64,000 nt of DNA from G963665925 sp963676345 (lineage in GTDB: Bacteria > Bacillota > Clostridia > Peptostreptococcales > Acidaminobacteraceae): assembly GCA_963676345.2 (NCBI GenBank), contig CAXXTS010000005.1, positions 372,001 through 436,000 of the forward strand. The letters are read 5' to 3'. Every line of letters begins with the position of its first letter. The first letter of the stretch is position 1. The translations under genes were made by a program, and so were the position numbers. The notes beneath the pieces are model-generated. The model did no database searches, was not told the origin of the DNA, and worked only from the letters and a program-made list of their open reading frames with translations. Shown one piece after another: positions 43,380 to 52,971 of this stretch.

Positions 43380-43945
43380 TAAACAAGTTCCTCCTCAAAA
43401 CGATCATGTGCAGTGGGCAGAAGTTTTTTAACCTTGAAGCCGATAAAGGTGAAACCAACAGTCAGAATCATATCTGTATAAAAATCAGGTGAAAGAATGC
43501 CAATGAGGGCAAGCTTATAGGTAAAGTCTGAACCGGAGAATGTTCTAACAATGAAAGTATAGTAGAGCATACCGAATACCCAGACAAATACAGATGCCAG
43601 TATAGAGTAAGCAGATGCGCGTTCTGGGCGATTGGCCTTTGATCCCTGTCCGGCGATATAGGCAGCAAATATAAAAGATACGATAAAACCGAATGTGGGT
43701 CTGACAATATACATAAATCCACCACCAGAAGCGAACCAAGGAATGCCCGCTAGGCCGCCAAGCATGTAAAGAAAGGCGGCGTAAGTTGCTTTTTTAGGGC
43801 CCATGACAATACCGATTAGAATGAGAAAGGGCAGCTGGAGCGTGAAGTACTCAGCGACTGGTGAAGGAATTTTTAGGAGTGCCCCCACCCCCAACAGTGC
43901 TGTTCCAAGGGCAATATGTGTCATTTCTCTAGTCGTTAATTTCAT
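43379..43945 (-). CDS. bioY: Biotin transporter S component
   Basis: A 188-residue integral membrane protein of the BioY family, the substrate-binding subunit of an ECF-type biotin transporter. Several hydrophobic helices with the family stretches LQLPFLILIGIVMGPKKATY and LGGLAGIPWFASGGGF are visible. ATG 43945 follows AAAGGAG; it overlaps the bioB end by 17 bp. No ECF ATPase genes lie nearby. Confidence 0.92.
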   Translation of the reverse strand: MKLTTREMTHIALGTALLGVGALLKIPSPVAEYFTLQLPFLILIGIVMGPKKATYAAFLYMLGGLAGIPWFASGGGFMYIVRPTFGFIVSFIFAAYIAGQGSKANRPERASAYSILASVFVWVFGMLYYTFIVRTFSGSDFTYKLALIGILSPDFYTDMILTVGFTFIGFKVKKLLPTAHDRFEEELV

Positions 43946-44894
43946 AGCCAATCTCCTTTACCATTTGCATGTCGTTTAGAGTATCGTTTCCTGATGTTGT
44001 GAGCAGCTCTCCTGTGATGGAGCCATTTACACAGCTATCGAACACTTTTTTACCCTTGTCGCTTAGAAGGGCGCGGCCACCTGCAAGGCGTATTGTAGCC
44101 CTTGGGTGAATGAATCTGAAAATGGCGCAGGTCTTGTAAAAGCTGACCTCACTGACATGCTCAGCTCCGTATAGTGGGGTTCCTTCTATTGGGTTTAGTA
44201 TGTTGAGCGGTATTGAAGTAATACCAAGCGTCCTGAGCTCGAAGGCAAGATCAATTCGGTCATACATAGTTTCACCTAGGCCTATAATACCGCCGCTACA
44301 GACTTCTAGACCAGCCGCCTTAGCGGCTTTAATTGTCTCAATTTTTTCTTCATATGTATGGGTTGTGCAAATTTTTTTGAAGTGTTCTCTGGATGTTTCA
44401 AGATTGTTATGGTATCTGATAACACCAGCATTTTTTATTATCTTCAGCTCTTCGTAGTTTAAAAGGCCGTGTGAGGCACAAAGTTTAATATCAGTCTCCT
44501 TGTCGAGGTCTCTATATGTTTGAGTCACTTTTTCAAGATCCCGTTCATCAAGCCTCTTACCAGAAGTTACAACGCTGAATTTGCTGACATTATTCTTTTC
44601 GTGCTCCTTTGCAGCGCCGACAACGTCTTTAGTGTCCAGCAAATCATAGACTTCAACATCACAGTCATAGTGAACTGATTGAGCACAGTATGTACAGTCT
44701 TCAGAGCAGTGTCCGCTTTTTCCGTTAATAATGGTGCAGAAGTCAAACACGCGTTCATTAAAAGCGTCCATTATTTTTCGACTGCAGGAAAGCAGGTCTT
44801 CTAAAGCATATTGATCAAGCCCGACCGCTTCATCATAGGTGATCTCATGGCCTGAGATGATGTCATTCGTTAGTTTGATGAGTGCTGTATTCAT
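43929..44894 (-). CDS. bioB: Biotin synthase
   Basis: A 321-residue radical-SAM enzyme inserting sulfur into dethiobiotin. The SAM cluster motif is in GHCSEDCTYCAQS, followed by YHNNLETSREHF, CSGGIIGLGE and IPLNILNPIEGTPL. The C-terminal RATIRLAGGR supplies the arginine of the second cluster. First gene of bioB-bioY-bioA-bioD, behind a BirA-type operator. No bioF or bioC/H is present here, so the operon handles uptake and the last three steps except KAPA synthesis. Confidence 0.95.
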   Translation of the reverse strand: MNTALIKLTNDIISGHEITYDEAVGLDQYALEDLLSCSRKIMDAFNERVFDFCTIINGKSGHCSEDCTYCAQSVHYDCDVEVYDLLDTKDVVGAAKEHEKNNVSKFSVVTSGKRLDERDLEKVTQTYRDLDKETDIKLCASHGLLNYEELKIIKNAGVIRYHNNLETSREHFKKICTTHTYEEKIETIKAAKAAGLEVCSGGIIGLGETMYDRIDLAFELRTLGITSIPLNILNPIEGTPLYGAEHVSEVSFYKTCAIFRFIHPRATIRLAGGRALLSDKGKKVFDSCVNGSITGELLTTSGNDTLNDMQMVKEIGYEIND

Positions 44895-44951
44895 AAAATC
44901 TCCCTTTCTGATTAAGTTAAATCTGACTAAAATATAAACGATTGTGAAGTG

Positions 44952-44985
44952 ATTGTCAACTTACAAAGCTAATTCAGTTGACAAT
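44952..44985 (-). promoter_or_regulatory. BirA-type operator of the biotin operon
   Basis: ATTGTCAAC and GTTGACAAT form 9-bp perfect arms separated by 16 bases, the layout expected for BirA dimer sites (TTGTNAAC-N15/16-GTTNACAA). It is 58 bp before the bioB start. The rest of 44986-45244 shows AT-rich DNA with no supportable gene. Confidence 0.8.
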
Positions 44986-45244
44986 AGGAAGTCGCATTTG
45001 AGTAGAACTTGCATAAGATTGCTTATTTAACGTTACTAATTGTTTACAAAAAACTTGAGATGTAAAAGGAGAGTCAGGTAGATATGTAGAATTTTAACAA
45101 TAGATTTCAATTTTGGTGTAATACTACCGTATGGCAATTTTGATACTTCAATAATACGGATAGACTGAAAATTATAGGGTGAAATTGGAATTTGCTGATA
45201 TTTAATATAGCAATGCTTAAACCATTTGATGGAGATGATTTGTA

Positions 45245-46243
45245 ATGTCAAAATTAGAGAATGCACTCAAATTAATAATGCTCCTTAAAACAAGAGGAAA
45301 GTTAAAGCGTTCCGAAATTGCTGATGAACTGGGAATTAAAGAGCGTCAAATCTGGAATCTTAAGGAAGCATGGAATAGTGCAGGTGTAGAAATAATATCT
45401 GAGAGTGGAAAAAATGGTGGTTATCTACTAAAGGATAAAGAATGGATTCCCAAGCTAAAAATTCAAGATGAAGAGTACAAGGCTTTAGATAGTGCAAAAG
45501 AGTTTTTAACGATGGAAAGTGGATTTCCTTATTCGCAGGAGTATGAAAGCGCCCTTTTGAAGATTAATTCTTATAAAAGTACTGTAAAGACAATGCACCA
45601 TGAAACGTTAAAAACCAATCTAGATAACTGTTTTTACATAAAAGATGCAAGCAACTACAAAAAACTTGAAAGCTGTATTCAAGAAAAACGCAAAGTAGAA
45701 CTTCAATATAAATCTCTGAACGACCAAACATCAAAGAAACGTAGAGTACGCCCGTATGGCCTTGTACAGTACAAACATTTCAACTATCTTGTTGGATATT
45801 GTGAGCTCAGAAAAGAAATAAGAGATTTTAAACTTATTCGTATTGAACATATTGGGTGGTGTAATGAAAGATTCAAAATGGATGAAAATTTTGACTTGGA
45901 AGCCTATAAAAAAGAAAGTTTTGGCATATACAAGACCGCTTCCATGAATCTTAAAATCAAGGTTAAGCACCCGTTTTCGCGAATTGTCAAAGAACAAAAC
46001 ATTGCTTCCAATCAAAATATTACTGATTTAGCTAATGGTGATATTATTCTTGACCTAGTTATGGCAGGCGAAGAAGAAATTTTGAGTTGGATTTTAAGCA
46101 TGGGAAGTTCAGCAGAAGTATTGGAACCAGAGGCGTTTGCCCAAAAGGTAAAAGGTGAAATAAAAAAAATGCTAAAAAATTATAGTGTATGTGGTCAAAA
46201 TAATGCCACAAAGCATTTTAAGATTAATTCAGAGAGGAGGTGA
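45245..46243 (+). CDS. WYL-domain transcriptional regulator of the CRISPR-Cas locus
   Basis: A 332-residue regulator. The N-terminal helix-turn-helix (KLKRSEIADELGIKERQIWN) is followed by a WYL domain (RRVRPYGLVQYKHFNYLVGY, IRDFKLIRIEHIG) and a C-terminal WYL extension. WYL proteins bind nucleic acid or nucleotide ligands and often control Cas operons. It stops four bases before cas6, so it is probably co-transcribed and autoregulating. Confidence 0.85.
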   Translation: MSKLENALKLIMLLKTRGKLKRSEIADELGIKERQIWNLKEAWNSAGVEIISESGKNGGYLLKDKEWIPKLKIQDEEYKALDSAKEFLTMESGFPYSQEYESALLKINSYKSTVKTMHHETLKTNLDNCFYIKDASNYKKLESCIQEKRKVELQYKSLNDQTSKKRRVRPYGLVQYKHFNYLVGYCELRKEIRDFKLIRIEHIGWCNERFKMDENFDLEAYKKESFGIYKTASMNLKIKVKHPFSRIVKEQNIASNQNITDLANGDIILDLVMAGEEEILSWILSMGSSAEVLEPEAFAQKVKGEIKKMLKNYSVCGQNNATKHFKINSERR

Positions 46244-46247
46244 ACAC

Positions 46248-46982
46248 ATGAGATTCAAAATAATTTTCCAACTGGAACATCCATCTATGCATATAGAGTA
46301 CAGGCGAGGTATTGTGAGCATTTTGAAAAATGCATATGAAAAGCAGAACAAGGACTTGTATGAATACTATTACGGGAATGACAAAAAAAGCACAAAACCA
46401 TTTTCTTTTAGTATTAATATGGCCATTAAACGTATTGAAAGCCCGCTCATTCATCTGAATGGCACAAGAGTGACAATGGTTTATACAACAAGTGATATGG
46501 AAACAGGCCTTCAAACATATAATGCCTTGATTACACAGAAAAATATAAGTTATCCATTTTTCGGTGGTAACACTATAACCTTGAAGAGTGTTTATATTGA
46601 AAAAGAGCCTAGAGCATATAATTCTGAAACCTTAGTGAGGTTTTTGTCTCCTTTTGTTATTCGAGAGCATAATAAAGTAGATAACAATGATCGTTATGTA
46701 CTAGCACAAGATGAAGATTTTGAGAAAAAGTGTCACGAAATTATTGCAGCACAGTTTGAAAAAGATGCCCCCGAGTTAATAGGTTTAATGGACGGATTTT
46801 CCATTCAACCTGTTGGAACACCAAAAAAGGCTGTCATTAAGCATTATGAGACCTATTTGGATGCAAATCGAGGCGACTATGTGTTAAAGGGACATCCAGA
46901 ACTCATTCGCTATTTCCATCAAGGCGGATTTGGTAGTCGAAAATCAGCCGGGTTTGGAGTGTTTGAAATCCTTGGGAGGTGA
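46248..46982 (+). CDS. cas6: CRISPR pre-crRNA endoribonuclease Cas6
   Basis: A 244-residue RAMP protein with the C-terminal glycine-rich loop GGFGSRKSAGFGVFEI. ATG 46248 follows AGAGAGGAGG. It cuts the repeat RNA to leave an 8-nt 5' handle, expected to be ATGTAAAT. The N-terminal His in FQLEHPSMHIEYRRG is a candidate catalytic residue. Confidence 0.9.
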   Translation: MRFKIIFQLEHPSMHIEYRRGIVSILKNAYEKQNKDLYEYYYGNDKKSTKPFSFSINMAIKRIESPLIHLNGTRVTMVYTTSDMETGLQTYNALITQKNISYPFFGGNTITLKSVYIEKEPRAYNSETLVRFLSPFVIREHNKVDNNDRYVLAQDEDFEKKCHEIIAAQFEKDAPELIGLMDGFSIQPVGTPKKAVIKHYETYLDANRGDYVLKGHPELIRYFHQGGFGSRKSAGFGVFEILGR

Positions 46983-46986
46983 TATT

Positions 46987-48597
46987 TTGGAACAAAGTAA
47001 AGTGATTAAGTTAAGACTTTCAGACTGGACTTATAACGCTGGGATTGTTGGTATTGTGAATATACTAAAATATCATGATCTTCCCTACAGTATAAGTGGT
47101 CGTGAGGTGTCGTTTTCACTGGAAACACTTTCAGATTTTAATGAACTGACATTATCGTACTTAAGACATAAGTATAGAAATTTAACCATGCTCAATGCTA
47201 TAAAAGAAAGAATTGCAAGAGTGGAGCAGCAAATTTCTAGCGATACACCGAATGTAACTAAATTAAATGAAGACATTGAATATATCAAAAGTAAGTTTTT
47301 AAACAGTGCTTATAAGGAGATAATTTCAAGTGATTTAAAAACAAAGTTCAAGAAGGTAAAACAAGATAAAAAAACAAAAGAACTGGTCAAGATAGAAACA
47401 TTAACCGAAGGCATTAATGACCTCAAATGGTTGCTCAAGGATAATGAAAAAAACATATTAAGCAAAGAAGTGGTTGGTTACTACGACCAAAAAGCAAGGG
47501 CAAGTAAAAGTCCATTTGCAGTAGTAGACAAATACATCAATACTGGTATCTATGAGCTTAATAAATCCTTTGCCGAGACTGAAGAGTATGTCATAGGAGA
47601 CAAAGACAAATTTAAGTTTGAGTGCTTTCAGTGTGGTGGAAAGATTTCAAAAATTGATAAAGGCTTAAACTTTCTCAATAACACATATTTCGATACAGCT
47701 CGCAAAACGTCTCACGTGTGGAACTTTGTTTCAGATATAGAACCTTGTCCTATCTGTAAGCTGGTCTATATGTCTATACCAGCTGGAATTACGACCATAC
47801 ATGGCAGGGGCATATTTATCAATGAAACGAATAAACTAGACACTTTAGTCAGGGTCAACAATAATTTATATTACACTATTTCAGAAAATGAAGACCATCA
47901 ACAATTGACTTATGGGACAGTTGTAAAACAATATGTTAAAGAACTTCTTTCTAAGAAAAGGGACAGCCTCAATGATGTTCAAGTGGTTGAATATAAGGAC
48001 AATAGGTATAGGTTTTCACTGCTTTCAAAAAGTCAGCTTGAATATCTTTGTTCAAATGAGAAGAAGCTTGAAAACCTGATTGGTAAGTATTATATAGAAG
48101 GCGGTAATTACTTTACCCTCTATGATATTACAATTAAAAACATCATTAACAATCAAAACTTATATACCTTAGTGGACAAATTGTTACATGTTTCTATAAG
48201 TTCAAAAGAAAAGTTCAATTTTAATGACTATATACTGCAAAATATTATAAAGCTTGAAAATGGAAAAAATAAAGGAGGGAAGGCGTTGAAAACAGTGACT
48301 GATAAGCAGATTGACAAGGTTGTGAACATGGGCAGAGAGTTCAGAATGGGCTTCCAAAGAAAAGGGTCAGAACATAAGGTGAAGTCTATTGCCTATAGAT
48401 TGCAGGGGGCACTACGAGCAGGCAATTCAGCACAGTTTATGGATTCCTTATTAAGTGGCTATAGCTACATCAATGAACCCATTCCAAATATACTAATAGA
48501 CTGTCTCAAAGACGAAAATGTTTTTAAAACATACGGCTACGCTTTTGCATCGACACTCATTGGAACAAGGACAAGTGACATGAAGGAGGAAAAATAA
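46987..48597 (+). CDS. cas8b1: Type I-B Cascade large subunit Cas8b1 (Cst1, CXXC-CXXC type)
   Basis: About 536 residues. The paired zinc-ribbon motifs CFQCGG and CPICKLVYMSIPAGI (about residues 217 and 256) identify the Cst1/CXXC-CXXC family of type I-B large subunits, which recognise the PAM and hold the interference complex. A TTG at 46987 is six bases after GGAGGTGAT, so TTG is preferred over the ATG at 46930 that would overlap cas6. Confidence 0.87.
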   Translation: MEQSKVIKLRLSDWTYNAGIVGIVNILKYHDLPYSISGREVSFSLETLSDFNELTLSYLRHKYRNLTMLNAIKERIARVEQQISSDTPNVTKLNEDIEYIKSKFLNSAYKEIISSDLKTKFKKVKQDKKTKELVKIETLTEGINDLKWLLKDNEKNILSKEVVGYYDQKARASKSPFAVVDKYINTGIYELNKSFAETEEYVIGDKDKFKFECFQCGGKISKIDKGLNFLNNTYFDTARKTSHVWNFVSDIEPCPICKLVYMSIPAGITTIHGRGIFINETNKLDTLVRVNNNLYYTISENEDHQQLTYGTVVKQYVKELLSKKRDSLNDVQVVEYKDNRYRFSLLSKSQLEYLCSNEKKLENLIGKYYIEGGNYFTLYDITIKNIINNQNLYTLVDKLLHVSISSKEKFNFNDYILQNIIKLENGKNKGGKALKTVTDKQIDKVVNMGREFRMGFQRKGSEHKVKSIAYRLQGALRAGNSAQFMDSLLSGYSYINEPIPNILIDCLKDENVFKTYGYAFASTLIGTRTSDMKEEK

Positions 48598-49485
48598 ATG
48601 AAAAATATGGGACTAACATTAACATGTGTATTTGAAGCAGAAAGCGCAAACTATGGAGAGAGCATAGGTAACGCAGCATCTTTAAAAAAACACACAAGAA
48701 ATGATGGACACCAGTATACTTACATTTCAAGACAGGCTATCCGGTATAATATTATTGAGCAGCTTGGTGAAAGTTTGTCACCTGTTGAAGCATCAGGCAA
48801 GGGCGATAAAAAAGTTATTCAGTTTTCGCCAGATGCTTCAATTGAAAATCATCCTGAGCTTGACTTCTTCGGTTATTTAAAAACGGAAAAAGGCTCTGAT
48901 GGTAAAAAAAGAAACGCAAAAGTTCGTTTGTCAAATGCAGTTGCACTGGAACCTTTTTACGGAGAAACAGACTTTCTTACCAATAAAGGACTGGCTGATC
49001 GAATCAATGAAAATATGAATATTGCCCAGTCTGAAATACATAAGTCTTATTACCGTTATACACTGACCATTGACCTTGATCAAATAGGTATTGATTCAAA
49101 TGGGACAGATGAAACCCCTCAAATTGAGCTTGACAATACAGAGAAATCAAGACGTGTTAAAAAACTTCTAGACACAGTGTCATTACTATATAGGGACATT
49201 CGTGGTCGAAGAGAAGACTTAAAGCCGCTATTTGTCATTGGCGGAGTTTACGAAACGAAAAACCCAGTCTTTCAGAATGTCATTGATATAAACAAGGGGG
49301 CCATTGATACAGCCGGGATTCATAGTGTTATGTATGACCAGTTTAAAGACCATACAAATGTTGGTATTGTTGAGAGCAAGTTTAAAAATAGCGACGAAAT
49401 TAAGGCGGACTTTAATGCAGGAACAATTCCAGAGTTTTTTAGTGGTTTAAAAGCAAAGGTTGATGACTATTATGAAGGGTGTTAG
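48598..49485 (+). CDS. cas7: Cascade backbone subunit Cas7 (Cst2/DevR type)
   Basis: A 295-residue RAMP protein of the Cst2/DevR family, polymerising along the crRNA. Typical segments are LTLTCVFEAESANYGESIGN, YISRQAIRYNII and FLTNKGLADRINENMNIAQS. It starts directly after the cas8 stop with GGAGGAAAA as the ribosome site. Confidence 0.9.
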   Translation: MKNMGLTLTCVFEAESANYGESIGNAASLKKHTRNDGHQYTYISRQAIRYNIIEQLGESLSPVEASGKGDKKVIQFSPDASIENHPELDFFGYLKTEKGSDGKKRNAKVRLSNAVALEPFYGETDFLTNKGLADRINENMNIAQSEIHKSYYRYTLTIDLDQIGIDSNGTDETPQIELDNTEKSRRVKKLLDTVSLLYRDIRGRREDLKPLFVIGGVYETKNPVFQNVIDINKGAIDTAGIHSVMYDQFKDHTNVGIVESKFKNSDEIKADFNAGTIPEFFSGLKAKVDDYYEGC

Positions 49486-50236
49486 AGTCAAGCTATATCA
49501 GGACTTTGTCAACTATAAAGTACCAACCAGTTTTCAGTTAAAAGAAACTTACCCCCTACCGCCATACTCTACTGTTATAGGCATGGTCCATAACATGTGT
49601 AGGTACACTGAATATAAACCTATGCAAATTAGTATACAAGGAAAACACCACTCTAAAATAAATGACTTATACACTCGTTATGAGTTTAAGTCAGGTATGA
49701 AATATGACTCAGTTCGTCATCAGATTAATGCAAGTGGATATGGTATTACAAGGGGTACATCAACTATAGAACTTCTAAATGATGTGTACTTAACACTTCA
49801 TATTGTTCCAGAAGATCAAAGTCTTGTCGGTGAGATTTATGAGAGTTTTAAGAAGCCCTTTGAGTTTCCTGCGCTGGGCCGCAGAGAAGATATTGCCACT
49901 ATTTTAGAAGTCGAAGAAGTTGAAATTTCGCAAAAAACAATTGAAGATCGTGAAATCGGTTTAAAAGACAATGAGGCTTCTGCCTATGTGCCTTTAGAAA
50001 TGATTGATGAAGAAGATGTTATTATAGAATCTTCAAACATAAAAAATACCGGTAAGACACTTGCCGGAACACTTTACCGATTAAGTAAAAACTATGAGCT
50101 TGTTAATGTCGGAAGTGAAAAGAATCCTAAAATGATTAGAAAATGGGTTAAAAAACCTGTAATATACGCAAGTGGTATAAGAATAACAGAGGATTACCTG
50201 GTTGATGATGACGGGGAGGTTGTATTTCTTGTCTAA
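49472..50236 (+). CDS. cas5: Cascade subunit Cas5 (type I-B)
   Basis: A 254-residue Cas5 that caps the crRNA 5' handle. The N-terminal RAMP fold has VRVKLYQDFVNYKVPTSFQL and TYPLPPYSTVIGMVHNMC. The frame opens with ATG 49460 but ATG 49472 matches the family start; it overlaps cas7 by 14 bp. Confidence 0.88.
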   Translation: MKGVRVKLYQDFVNYKVPTSFQLKETYPLPPYSTVIGMVHNMCRYTEYKPMQISIQGKHHSKINDLYTRYEFKSGMKYDSVRHQINASGYGITRGTSTIELLNDVYLTLHIVPEDQSLVGEIYESFKKPFEFPALGRREDIATILEVEEVEISQKTIEDREIGLKDNEASAYVPLEMIDEEDVIIESSNIKNTGKTLAGTLYRLSKNYELVNVGSEKNPKMIRKWVKKPVIYASGIRITEDYLVDDDGEVVFLV

Positions 50237-52451
50237 TGAGGAACCAAAAATATTTTGGGCAAAATCAGATCCCGTTGAAACAATTCAGGAACATACACAG
50301 AAACTACTTGATAATTTTGAAATTTTGAAAGCGATATATCCCAATCTATATGAAATAGATTGGGATATGCTTCAAATGGCCTGTGAGTATCATGACCTTG
50401 GAAAAATGAATCCCAAATTCCAACGAAAAATTAAAGATAGGAAAAAGGATGAAACAGAAATTCCTCATAATTATTTGAGCACCATGTTCATTGATGTCAA
50501 TGCTCTAAAAAAAAGGTATTCAAAAGATGAGATAAAAATACTCATAAATGCTATTGCCTACCACCATGATCGTGATGCATATATGATTGACAGAATGCAT
50601 GAGGAAGTGGACGCCCTAAAAGAAGCTGCACAGCACTATATTTTTAATGGGAAAAAGTATAATCATGTAAAAGTGGTATCAAGCAAGTTCTTAAAGAATG
50701 ATCGGATTTCCGATGACACGGATATTTTCCTAAAATACTCTAATTTTAAAGGGCTCTTAAATAGACTGGACTATGCAGCGAGCGGGCATATTAAAGTTGA
50801 AACTCAGAACGATTTTTTGATGGAAGGACTAGATAGGCTTCATGAGATTTTTGTCACAAATGGTGGCGGTTGGAACGATATGCAAAAGTACTTAATGAGC
50901 CACCAAGAGGATAATTTGGTTGTAATAGCTCAGACGGGGATGGGAAAAACAGAAGGCGCGTTTTTATGGATAGGCAATAAGAAAGGTTTCTTTACACTAC
51001 CAATCCGTACAGCCATCAATGCCATCTACAGTCGTTTAAAAAAAGAAATCGTCCCCAATCGGGCAACGAATATGGTAAGCCTACTCCATAGTGATGCTAT
51101 ATCTGTTTTGCGATCAGACACTGACATTGAAGATGCAGATAGTCATTTTGCACTGACTAAGCAATTGGCCATGCCAATTACTGTATCTACAATCGATCAA
51201 ATTTTTAAGTTTGCTTTTAAATATAAAAATTTTGAGCCCACTTTTGCAACTTTGGGGTATTCAAAAATTGTAATAGACGAAATTCAAATGTACTCCCCGG
51301 AACTGCTGGCAACACTGGTTTATGGTTTGAAGCTGGTTACTAAAATAGGTGGAAAATTTGCCATACTAACAGCAACATTTCCAAGGTTTGTTGGTCAGAT
51401 TATGCGTCAGAAAGGGATAGAATTTAAAGAGCCAGAAAAACCATTTATTTCTTCAAGCAAACGGCACCATATCTGTTCTGTGGAAGAAAGCTTAAACGTT
51501 TCAAGGATTATTGAAAATGCAAGCGGTAAAAAAACCTTGGTTGTATGTAATCAAATATCAAAGGCCCTAGAAGTATATAATGCACTGGTTGAAAGCTCTG
51601 AAAATATTGAAGTACACCTACTTCACAGTCGTTTTATAAAAAAAGACCGTCAAGACAAGGAAAATGCGATTCTAGCCGATGGTCAAAAGACTACAGAAAA
51701 AGAGATTATTTGGGTATCGACTCAGATTGTTGAGGCTTCACTTGATATTGATTTTGATATTTTACACACAGAGCTTTCCGACTTGTCTGGACTATTTCAA
51801 CGGCTCGGAAGATGTAACAGAAAAGGCGGCAAAAATACTGATGAGGTAAACGCTTATGTGTATTTAGGAAGCACCAGTCAAGCATGCTCTGGCGTTGGCC
51901 TTTTTATAGACGAACACATTCACAAATTGTCAAGAGACGCCTTATTAAACTATAGCGGTTTAATAAGTGAGTTAGAGAAAACAGAACTAATAGAAGCAAC
52001 TTACAAGCTAGACGCTGTCAAACAAAGTGAATACTACCGTAAGTTCATCCGGTACTACGACAAGTTAGAGTCACAATTCGCAAATGAAATGAGTAAGCAA
52101 GAAGTGGACAAAGCCTTTAGAGGCATAGAATCAGAAATGATGATTCCACAACCAGTTTATGATGAGAACATGGAGACAATCCAAACCATTGTTGGCACCT
52201 ATCAACAATTGGGTCTGGACCAAGAGATGGATAAAAGCAAGAAAAGAACACTGAAAAGCATTGAGCTTGAAAAACTGAACCAGTATTTGGTGTCTATTCC
52301 CAACAGCAGCATAAAAAATTTAGAAGGGATTAGTGACTATGTTTTTCTAAATGAAAAATATGACTTTAAATACCCTGTACTAGACTGTGAATATTCGTAT
52401 GAAAAGGGTGTAGAACTGAAGAAAAATAAAGACTTAGGAAAGTTTTTATAG
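50229..52451 (+). CDS. cas3: CRISPR nuclease-helicase Cas3 (HD + helicase)
   Basis: About 740 residues in one chain: an N-terminal HD nuclease (EHTQKLLDNF, CEYHDLGKMNPKFQRK, AIAYHHDRD) and an SF2 helicase with Walker A QTGMGKTEGAF, DEIQ in KIVIDEIQMYSP, the SAT-like ILTATFPRF, and motif VI FQRLGRCNRKG. TTG 50229 is nine bases after GGGGAGG, giving an 8-bp overlap with cas5; an in-frame ATG at 50202 lies before that ribosome site. It degrades DNA recruited by Cascade. Confidence 0.92.
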   Translation: MSNEEPKIFWAKSDPVETIQEHTQKLLDNFEILKAIYPNLYEIDWDMLQMACEYHDLGKMNPKFQRKIKDRKKDETEIPHNYLSTMFIDVNALKKRYSKDEIKILINAIAYHHDRDAYMIDRMHEEVDALKEAAQHYIFNGKKYNHVKVVSSKFLKNDRISDDTDIFLKYSNFKGLLNRLDYAASGHIKVETQNDFLMEGLDRLHEIFVTNGGGWNDMQKYLMSHQEDNLVVIAQTGMGKTEGAFLWIGNKKGFFTLPIRTAINAIYSRLKKEIVPNRATNMVSLLHSDAISVLRSDTDIEDADSHFALTKQLAMPITVSTIDQIFKFAFKYKNFEPTFATLGYSKIVIDEIQMYSPELLATLVYGLKLVTKIGGKFAILTATFPRFVGQIMRQKGIEFKEPEKPFISSSKRHHICSVEESLNVSRIIENASGKKTLVVCNQISKALEVYNALVESSENIEVHLLHSRFIKKDRQDKENAILADGQKTTEKEIIWVSTQIVEASLDIDFDILHTELSDLSGLFQRLGRCNRKGGKNTDEVNAYVYLGSTSQACSGVGLFIDEHIHKLSRDALLNYSGLISELEKTELIEATYKLDAVKQSEYYRKFIRYYDKLESQFANEMSKQEVDKAFRGIESEMMIPQPVYDENMETIQTIVGTYQQLGLDQEMDKSKKRTLKSIELEKLNQYLVSIPNSSIKNLEGISDYVFLNEKYDFKYPVLDCEYSYEKGVELKKNKDLGKFL

Positions 52452-52470
52452 GTAGATTGGAGGGAAATGT

Positions 52471-52962
52471 ATCCAAATAAACGGCACACTATTTAACTAC
52501 TACTTTATATGTAAGCGTAAACTTTGGTATCATGCTCATCATATTCAGTTGGAAAGTATGAATATGGATGTCGAGATAGGCAAAGCTATTGATGCCTATA
52601 CTTTCAACCGTGAAAAAAAGTCAGTGCTTATAGATGACCACATCATGCTTGATTTTATTGATGATGGACCCTATGTTCATGAAGTGAAAAAATCTAAATC
52701 AATGGAAATGGCACATGAAATGCAAGTGAAATATTATATATATGTCCTAAAAGAAAAAGGACTTGAAGTTAACCGTGGTGTACTGCATTATCCTGAGTTG
52801 AAGAAAAAGATTGATATTGAATTTGATGAGACGGACAAAGACGAAATAGAAAGCATAGTTAAAAATATTGAAGTCGTTCTTAATGCAGAGGCACCACCAC
52901 ACGAAAAACCGGAAAAGCGCTTCTGTAAAAAATGCGCGTTCTACGATTTATGCTATGCATAG
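52471..52962 (+). CDS. cas4: CRISPR adaptation nuclease Cas4, non-standard start
   Basis: A PD-(D/E)XK nuclease with a 4Fe-4S cluster, which trims prespacers. By homology the gene begins with QINGTLFNYYFICKRKLWYH, coded from 52474; the N-terminal cluster cysteine is in FICKRK and the other three in RFCKKCAFYDLCYA at the end. The nuclease motif includes EIGKAIDAY and YVHEVKKSK. No ATG, GTG or TTG opens this frame: the codon at the expected start is ATC (52471), six bases after GGAGGG, and the ATG at 52467 is out of frame. The first in-frame ATG (52549) would remove the essential cysteine. About 163 residues from ATC, the usual length. Confidence 0.75.
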   Translation: MQINGTLFNYYFICKRKLWYHAHHIQLESMNMDVEIGKAIDAYTFNREKKSVLIDDHIMLDFIDDGPYVHEVKKSKSMEMAHEMQVKYYIYVLKEKGLEVNRGVLHYPELKKKIDIEFDETDKDEIESIVKNIEVVLNAEAPPHEKPEKRFCKKCAFYDLCYA

Positions 52963-52971
52963 GAGTCGAAA

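Noticed and set aside
46930..46986. Upstream ATG as start of cas8
   Set aside because: It would overlap the cas6 end without a ribosome site, while TTG 46987 is well placed after GGAGGTGAT.
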